Shown here: piece after piece, positions 58,380-64,000 of the stretch
Numbering within the stretch: position 1 is the first letter of the stretch
Layout of the letters: each line of letters starts with the position of its first letter
DNA from: Strongylocentrotus droebachiensis
Taxonomy: Eukaryota > Echinodermata > Echinoidea > Camarodonta > Strongylocentrotidae
NCBI GenBank assembly: GCA_035222895.1
Contig: JAVYIG010001045.1
Span: 310,001-374,000, forward strand
Direction of reading: 5' to 3'
DNA: 64,000 bases
Position numbers and translations under genes: made by a program
The notes under the pieces: model-generated
Databases searched by the model: none
Seen by the model: only the letters and a program-made list of their open reading frames with translations
What the model was told of the DNA's origin: nothing

Positions 58380-58799
58380 GTATCCTTTTATTTGCAAAAT
58401 GCGATTTGAAAATGACGTGTGCTCAGTCCAGATGCACGAAAGCAAAGTTGGTGGTGTTACTGTTAGTGTTAGTACACACACAGTTAACTTGCATTCGAAT
58501 CCTGATTCATTTTCTGGAATCACAGCTCAGATTCTGTGCAGTGAACATGGTGAAAATCAATCAGAATTGACTTAATTTCAACTAACGTAGATCTATGCAT
58601 CAAACCCGAACCCATATTAAGAAGAAGATAAAAGTGAAATACAAAATTTGTGTGAAAAAAAATGAATCATTTTGGTATCGGGACTTTTCAGTTTCACTTT
58701 CAATCAGGTTGTGGAATTGAATGAAACACCTCGGGCTCCAGAAATTGTCAAAATCTGCCGAGAGTAAGACTCAAGAAAAGTGTCTCACTGTCTGTTTTT
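58380..58799 (+). other. start of LSM12 intron 1
   Basis: AT-rich, no repeat recognised. All features to the right are probably inside this intron. Confidence 0.5.
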
Positions 58800-58985
58800 G
58801 TGTGAACATGACTTTGTATTTTGGTATGTGTGTGTGTAAGTTGGGATTTTACAGACTTGTATCAATTCTAGATTATGATTTACATCTGGGGACCAAAGCC
58901 AAAGTGGCAAAGACTTGCCTTTCAAACTCAAAGTTTAATGTCACCATCCGAAAGATGTGACTCAGTTTCAAACCGGGGTTAGAGA
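58800..58985 (-). repeat. dispersed repeat, TCACCATCCGAAAGA type, copy 1
   Basis: Shares GGRTTTTACAGACKTGTATC, TCTGGGGAC and CACCATCCGAAAGAYGTGAC plus TCAGTTTC with 62555-62735 in the same orientation. The reverse complement contains GGTTTGAAACTGAGTCAC, resembling a pol III B box, so this may be a SINE. Confidence 0.65.
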
Positions 58986-59155
58986 GCTATTAAAACAAGT
59001 GAATCCTCTTCATCTTAACTGCAGAATACCCCACACAAATGAGCTGAGCATGCGCACATGGAATCCGGTAGGGTTAGTGATAGGTTATAAATAATGTGCA
59101 GGGTATTCTGCAGTTCCCATTTATACTTTACCTTTACCTTTACCGCAAATACTGG

Positions 59156-60020
59156 AAGTTAAACAACTGTTTAGTTAGACACGACTTAAACACGAGGTCG
59201 TGTCTAAGTCCTGTCTAACTTAATTTGGTATTCTGAAGTCGTGTCTAAGTCTCGTCTAACTAAACAACTGTTTAAGTCCTGTCTAAGTGGTGTTTAACTA
59301 AACAACTGTTTAAGTTCTGCGCAGGTCGTGTTTAACTTTTAGTCACGACTTCTGCGCATGCCCAGTAGGCGTTAATTCTGACGAAAGACCCAATGCGCAT
59401 GCGTGCGCGCACCGGATAAATAAATTAACGCGCACAGCTGCTGTGCGCGTGCTGGTACCATGGTGATGTGAACGTGACGTAATGAATAGATTGCATGTAC
59501 TGTGTGTACGTACGTACGTACGTACGTACGTGCACACAACACTGAGATTGACAAACGCACTACATGTACTTATCAGTGCCTCAGTGCTCGGAAGAACCAG
59601 AAAAGAAACTTTTCCAACAGAATGGTTAGTTTATTATAGATTATGGAATTTCCAAGATGTCACCAGTAGATAAGAATAGTTAATATAATCGAGAAAAAAA
59701 GTTAGGCTACACGAGAAAAAATCCTGCAAAACGTATTTGAAATTTTAGAGAATGCACGTACCATCGTTCTCCCCCGCAAGTTCGGGGTCAGCAAGTAGAG
59801 TGTACCGTCGACGTTGAAAAGCAGCAGAATCGCGCCCTTAAACAGGACTTAAACAACCCCTCGCAGTTGTCTAAAGTTAAACAGGACTTAGACAGGACTT
59901 CGTGTTTAACTTTATTTAAACACGACTTCAGAATACGAAAAAAGTTAGACACGACTTCGTGTCTAAAGTTAGACGGGACTTAGACAGGACTTAGACAACT
60001 GTTTAGTTAAACAGGAGTTA
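59156..60020. mobile_element. inverted-repeat element with subterminal GTCTAAGTCCTGTCTAAC motifs
   Basis: The left 180 bp and right 200 bp are built from many copies of GTCTAAGTCCTGTCTAACT, AAACAACTGTTTA and ACACGACTT. Those on the right are in inverted orientation. The middle contains a non-repetitive CpG-rich part and an (ACGT)n run at 59508-59531. Arrays of one short motif at both ends resemble transposase-binding subterminal repeats. No coding frame. Exact ends and target duplication were not resolved. Confidence 0.65.
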
Positions 60021-60060
60021 TATATTCTCATTATTCTCATATACAAATTTTCATTATATA

Positions 60061-60169
60061 CCCCAGTTAATATTGTCCGCCCCATTATCCACAGTTCTCA
60101 TCTTTTTCTTCTTGACTACATCCAGGTTTTGAGAACTGTGTAGAATGGGGCAGACAATATTAATTGGGG
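60061..60169. repeat. 40-bp inverted repeat hairpin
   Basis: Arms 60061-60100 and 60130-60169 (CCCCAGTTAATATTGTCCGC... against ...CAGACAATATTAATTGGGG) pair with about four mismatches around a 29-base loop. It is either a tiny MITE or a transcribed hairpin of pre-miRNA size. Confidence 0.8.
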
Positions 60170-61235
60170 TTCATAAATGTAAAAGATCAGGAGATGACAG
60201 CTTATGCAGATGTAAACCGAAAGCTTCAGTCTCTGATATCAACGGTTGTTCCGCTGAGATTGCATCTGGCTCTTCTGACCGCCTCAATACATGTAGGGTG
60301 TCTGGACAATTTTTCAATTTGGGATCATTTTTCACCATTTTTGTTTTATATGTGAATACAAAATATAATCAGAATAATACTTTTCAAATTTCAAGACTCA
60401 CTGATGTTTCTATCAAGAGATGCAGCCCCTCCAAAACTCTGCAATATTCATAGCATTTTGGTCAGACTCAACGAAAAAGAAGTAAACGCAGAGTTATGTT
60501 GTTTTGTTCCATTTAGCCAAACAGCTCGATCGCGCAATACGCATGCGTATGCATAGCGTATGCATGTTGCTAAGCTGAATGCGGCACTTGAGCACGTTGT
60601 CTACCCGATACCTCCACTGACTATTTATAACGTGCATAAACTTCCGGGTATGAGAGCGCGATCTGCAAGCCATACCTCCATTCACTATAACGTGCATTCA
60701 CTTCCGGGTTTCATTCACCTAAAATACATACACAGTCGGAATGCATATTTATGTGCAGATGTTACGCGATGTAACCATGGTTTGGACTGAGCAGAGCGCA
60801 CGCCTCCCTAATTAGCTGATCCAAAAAATAGGAGGAAGGGTCTTTTAAAACTGTCAGTGCGAGTGATCTCTTGGGCCTTGCGAAAAAATAAGTGCATAGG
60901 TTTTTTCCTTACGTCTAGCCAGACATAAGCCCGGGGGGGGGGGGGGGGGGCGCTTCAGGAAAGTGGCAAATTTTGGAGCTAGGATTTTTAGAATTTCGGG
61001 TTGTGGCCCTTTGGGGAATATGGAGAAAAACCTGCTCTTTTATATGACACCTCATTTATTGAGTTTCACCTTCAGGATCACGAGCCCTAAAGGTTTGAAT
61101 TTCAATTTGTTTATAAAATCATTGACCAATTGTGCATGATCGCGCAATGCACTTAGACTGCAAAGGGATGCATGCAATCTCTATGGGAAGGAATTTAGCA
61201 CACAACATCGGGTGCGCGATCAGACACCCTAATGT
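60170..61235. other. LSM12 intron sequence, no exon seen
   Basis: Two diverged ~75-bp units with ATAACGTGCATAAACTTCCG-like cores lie near 60629 and 60689. Poly-G occupies about 60932-60950. Nothing matches the rest of LSM12. Confidence 0.45.
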
Positions 61236-61573
61236 GGGCAGGTCCAAGCTATTTGGATTGTGACGTACGGGACGTTCAGAGACTTTAAACAAGAAATAAC
61301 AACATATTAAATTATTTATATGGCTATCTTTTGGTATGAGTCTGTGGCTATTATGGGCTAGTTCATTTGTGGAAAGTTTTAGTTCTGACTAATTTTTTAA
61401 TTAATTGTTAATGTAATTAATGTGCCGCGTGACGTACGGGACGCTGTGAACCGTACGTCACGCTGCGCATTAATTACATTAACAATTAATTAAAAAATTA
61501 TGTTTAAAGTTTAAAGTTGTTTAAAGTCTCTGAATGTCCCGTACGTCACAATCCAAATAGCTTGGACCTGCCC
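61236..61573 (+). mobile_element. 338-bp palindromic element with ATGT target duplication
   Basis: Flanked by ATGT at 61232-61235 and 61574-61577. Ends are GGGCAGGTCCAAGCTATTTG and its exact inverse, extending through GATTGTGACGTACGGGAC. A second inverted repeat lies inside: AATTAATTGTTAATGTAATT near 61400 pairs with its complement near 61490, and GTGACGTACGGGACG pairs with CGTACGTCACG. The whole can fold as nested hairpins. It is non-coding, and the superfamily is not assigned. Confidence 0.9.
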
Positions 61574-62554
61574 ATGTACATAGACTGAAGTACTTCCTTT
61601 GGGGACTGAGTGGAACAAATGGGTCGGTTCGGCCGGACCGTGATGAATGAGTTTTTCACTCTTTACATCTTCATATATCCAATTTGGCTGTAATATTACA
61701 CTACTTGTTATTTAAGATAAAAATTAAAAAATAAATATCTACTTTGACTTACGATAGGTTGCTCATTTAGATCCTAAATTAATGATTAATCCGAGAAAGT
61801 CTTGTAGTCAACATGATTCATTGTCAGCCATCTTGGTTTTAGTTGATAAATATTCATTTTTTCATTCTACGAGTCAGCCCTGCTTGACCCAGTGATATAT
61901 GAATATTCATAAACCCAATATTAAACAAGTGCTCTGATTGGCCATTCGCTATGTTTTGGTAGGTTGACCTGGAAATATATCGGCCGGGTCATGTCATAGA
62001 TTACCAGTTTGAATGGATGAACATACCGTTTCACAGTTCTGAGATAAAAATTGGATAACTCATATACATGTAAGTAAGTCCTTAAATTTCGCATTTTGAA
62101 ATAAGTAATAAAAAGTTGCATAACTGTAAATGGGAGAAAAATATACATAGTTTTTTTCTATCTGATTTATAAATCAGAAAATTAAATATTGAAAATCGGG
62201 GGAGAAACTTTCCGAGTAAAAAGAGGTACAGATATTGGCCAATCTAACCCCCCGGTGCGAGTCGTCTGGGATACCGTCTGTGTAAGGGGAATGTAAGCAA
62301 ATGTCAGTTTTATTAAAGAAATGACCCATATCAGACGGTTATTTCTGTCTAATGCAGGAGCTGCTTAGTTCACAGAAGATCGTTTAAAGTGCTTTTCCTG
62401 GATGAATTTTAGGGATGCGGCATGACAATCCAGGGCCTCTGCAGTTTGGGTGGGTAATGATCGACTCCAAGGAAGATGAGATTTGTGGTGACGTCAGCCA
62501 CGAGATGGTGAGGAACTGGTTGTGGTTGGTGTTGAGTGCAAGTTCTTGATGAAG
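61574..62554. other. LSM12 intron sequence, no exon seen
   Basis: AT-rich unique sequence without recognisable exons or repeats. Confidence 0.4.
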
Positions 62555-62735
62555 TGTGTGTGTATTGGGGTTTTACAGACGTGTATCAATCAGATATGAT
62601 TATTTACGTCTGGGGACTGACCTTTTAACGCCACCATCCGAAAGACGTGACTCAGTTTCGAACCAGCGTTCTCGGCTGAATCAGTTTGTAACCTCCATTG
62701 TTAGCTGGATTACAGGCGCACGCCACAACGCCTAG
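62555..62735 (-). repeat. dispersed repeat copy 2 joined to an Alu/7SL-like block
   Basis: The left part matches 58800-58985. On the minus strand, reading from 62732, the sequence GGCGTTGTGGCGTGCGCCTG, then TAATCCAGCTA and GGAGGTTAC, resembles the 5' domain of SRP (7SL) RNA and primate Alu. It is followed by AGCCGAGAACGC and the B-box-like GGTTCGAAACTGAGTC. It is either a SINE with a 7SL-like head or a coincidence with a conserved pol III promoter. Confidence 0.5.
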
Positions 62736-62899
62736 TCTCCCTTTTGTCTTTATATAGGAGACATTCCCCTATCAGATTGTTGACTGTTTCATCCGCTGTC
62801 TGGCAGGGACATGCCAGACTCTGTGAGCCATTTGACAAGATAGCCAATTTTTGGTTGGTTCGGTACATGCCGCAAAGTATGGCATTTGATTGGGATGGC
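62736..62899. other. intronic sequence beside LINE remnant
   Basis: No feature beyond a + strand frame starting at 62744 without recognisable protein. Confidence 0.35.
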
Positions 62900-63345
62900 T
62901 TGTCTACTTATTATGGGGTTCTCCTGGGAAGAAGGCTAGCCAACATGCTAAGGGTTGATTTGATGGATGTTGCAGATGCTGTCTTTTCATGTCTGTGCTC
63001 TGAGAATCTGAGATGGTGGATTTGACTGTCTTCTTCCAGGAAAAATATGGGATTGGCGAATTGCAGAAGCTCCTTTATGGGTGGTAGCTGGTAAGTTGCT
63101 GAATGAAGCAATATACCTGGTGCTTGAATCGTGGCATAACATTGGGAAGAAGACCCTGGATTCAAATCTGCTGTATGAGGGAAGCAGCGTTGGTCGAGAA
63201 GTCTCAGTTGCTGGATATGGAGGCTGTCGGAGATACATGTAGGTAGGAGTCCTGTGAGGAGCTGTTTTGCTTCGATAGCTACGGTGTGAGGGAGTCCCAT
63301 GATAGTTTTCACTTTTGAACATCTGGGTCTGGGCCCTGTCCAAGA
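62900..63345 (-). pseudogene. decayed non-LTR retrotransposon reverse-transcriptase C-terminal segment
   Basis: The minus-strand frames include RAQTQMFKS, KTIMGLPHTVAIEAKQLLTG, LLPTCISDSLHIQQLRLL and, nearer the end, KELLQFANPIFFLEEDSQIH followed by HLRFSEH. These resemble the thumb/post-RT region of LINE ORF2 proteins, with its pattern of a short-helix LLTGLLP unit followed by a long helix and a NLP.P...L segment. The match is split between two frames, so at least one frameshift is present. The assignment rests on remembered motifs, and the clade is not determined. Confidence 0.45.
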
Positions 63346-63496
63346 CTATATCATCTTAGGGATGCAGAACTTCTCTCATAGCCAGGATGGAGTAGATGTG
63401 AGGGGGTAGGCCGCTTCTGTGTGCCCCAACACCTGTAAGGGCGTACATCGTTCTGTTACCAGTTAGGCCTGTAACCGATCATCGGATCGGGGGCCG

Positions 63497-63536
63497 ATCT
63501 TGGATTGTAATGCATGCCTACATTGTAATCCAAGAT
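63497..63536. repeat. perfect 16-bp inverted repeat next to a YY1-like motif
   Basis: ATCTTGGATTGTAATG at 63497-63512 and its exact complement at 63521-63536, with an 8-base loop. The right arm runs into CCAAGATGGCGGC (63530-63542), a strong YY1-type motif. Confidence 0.8.
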
Positions 63537-64000
63537 GGCGGCCCGCATGTTTTGCCTCTTCTCTTAGACCAATTTTTATTAATTTCAAAGTCATGAAGAG
63601 GCACTAAATATCATCAAACATGGTCTACAACAACTCCAAATGACAAAATAATCCCAGCTATAAATTTTTTAAAAGCATTTGATGGCCAAAAACTTAAAAT
63701 TTTCAGCATTAAAAAAAAAAAAAAAAAAAATTATGCCGATTTTTTTGCGGATACCGATCACAGGTGCGAGGGTGTCGCTCTAATCTTCCGATCCGATCAA
63801 AGCCCCAACTTACAGGGTTATTACCAGTGGACATCATCCTGGCGCTGGGGTCTGATGGGCAAGCCGAGCGCATGATTCCAAGATGAGGGTGCGTCTTCAT
63901 CTGCCAGTCTGGGGTATCTCATTCCTACGGTAAAGGAAAGGAGAGGTTCTGGAGGATCCCATCATCACAATGGCACTCTTAGACTACAGGCGTTGATGGT
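63537..64000. other. window end, no exon seen
   Basis: Contains a poly-A of about 19 bases at 63712-63730. A minus-strand frame at 63709-63900 is not recognised. No LSM12 exon found. Confidence 0.4.

Noticed and set aside
62744-63025. Possible later LSM12 exon
   Set aside because: The translated frame shows none of the expected Lsm-domain continuation, and it lies opposite a LINE remnant.

Overview
This is a eukaryotic, AT-rich, gene-poor and repeat-rich segment. Two protein-coding genes are recognisable. The first is a complete two-exon Ptf1a bHLH transcription factor gene on the + strand (coding exons 15924-16365 and 19341-19657, predicted transcript about 15669 to 21975). The second is the first coding exon of LSM12 on the + strand (58241-58379); its remaining exons were not found and probably lie past the right edge. 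The deuterostome-like Ptf1a, the LSM12 exon, the abundance of simple repeats and the many small TTAA-flanked elements fit a marine invertebrate deuterostome, most likely an echinoderm such as a sea urchin. The species is inferred, not proven.

Layout. 1-13,000: short inverted-repeat elements, a decayed LINE fragment, a ~190-bp tandem array and long purine-rich GA tracts. 13,000-22,000: the Ptf1a locus, with a CpG-rich TATA-containing promoter, upstream ORFs in the leader, a 2,975-bp intron and an AT-rich probable 3' UTR with Pumilio-type motifs and a polyadenylation signal. 22,000-37,900: CAC/CAT, CT, GGA and AAT arrays, a ~170-bp tandem array carrying poly-G, more TTAA-flanked elements, a tRNA-like SINE and a 1.2-kb pyrimidine-rich minisatellite. 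38,092-39,359: a foldback element with long inverted arms and a 6-bp target duplication. 39,400-47,000: repeats and degenerate tandem DNA. 47,000-52,500: mostly unique sequence with a CpG-richer stretch and one candidate minus-strand coding exon. 53,400-57,400: further MITE copies and a SINE head. 57,600-64,000: the LSM12 promoter and first exon, followed by a cluster of unusual inverted-repeat elements, an Alu/7SL-like block and a LINE remnant.

The two genes show no functional link. Ptf1a is a developmental regulator and LSM12 a housekeeping RNA-associated protein, and their promoters differ accordingly (TATA versus NRF-1/YY1-type). The most coherent non-genic signal is a set of at least five small element families whose ends sit on TTAA. 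In two places different families share a single TTAA. No bacterial-style operon, CRISPR array or defence system is present. Most long open frames here are translations of microsatellites.
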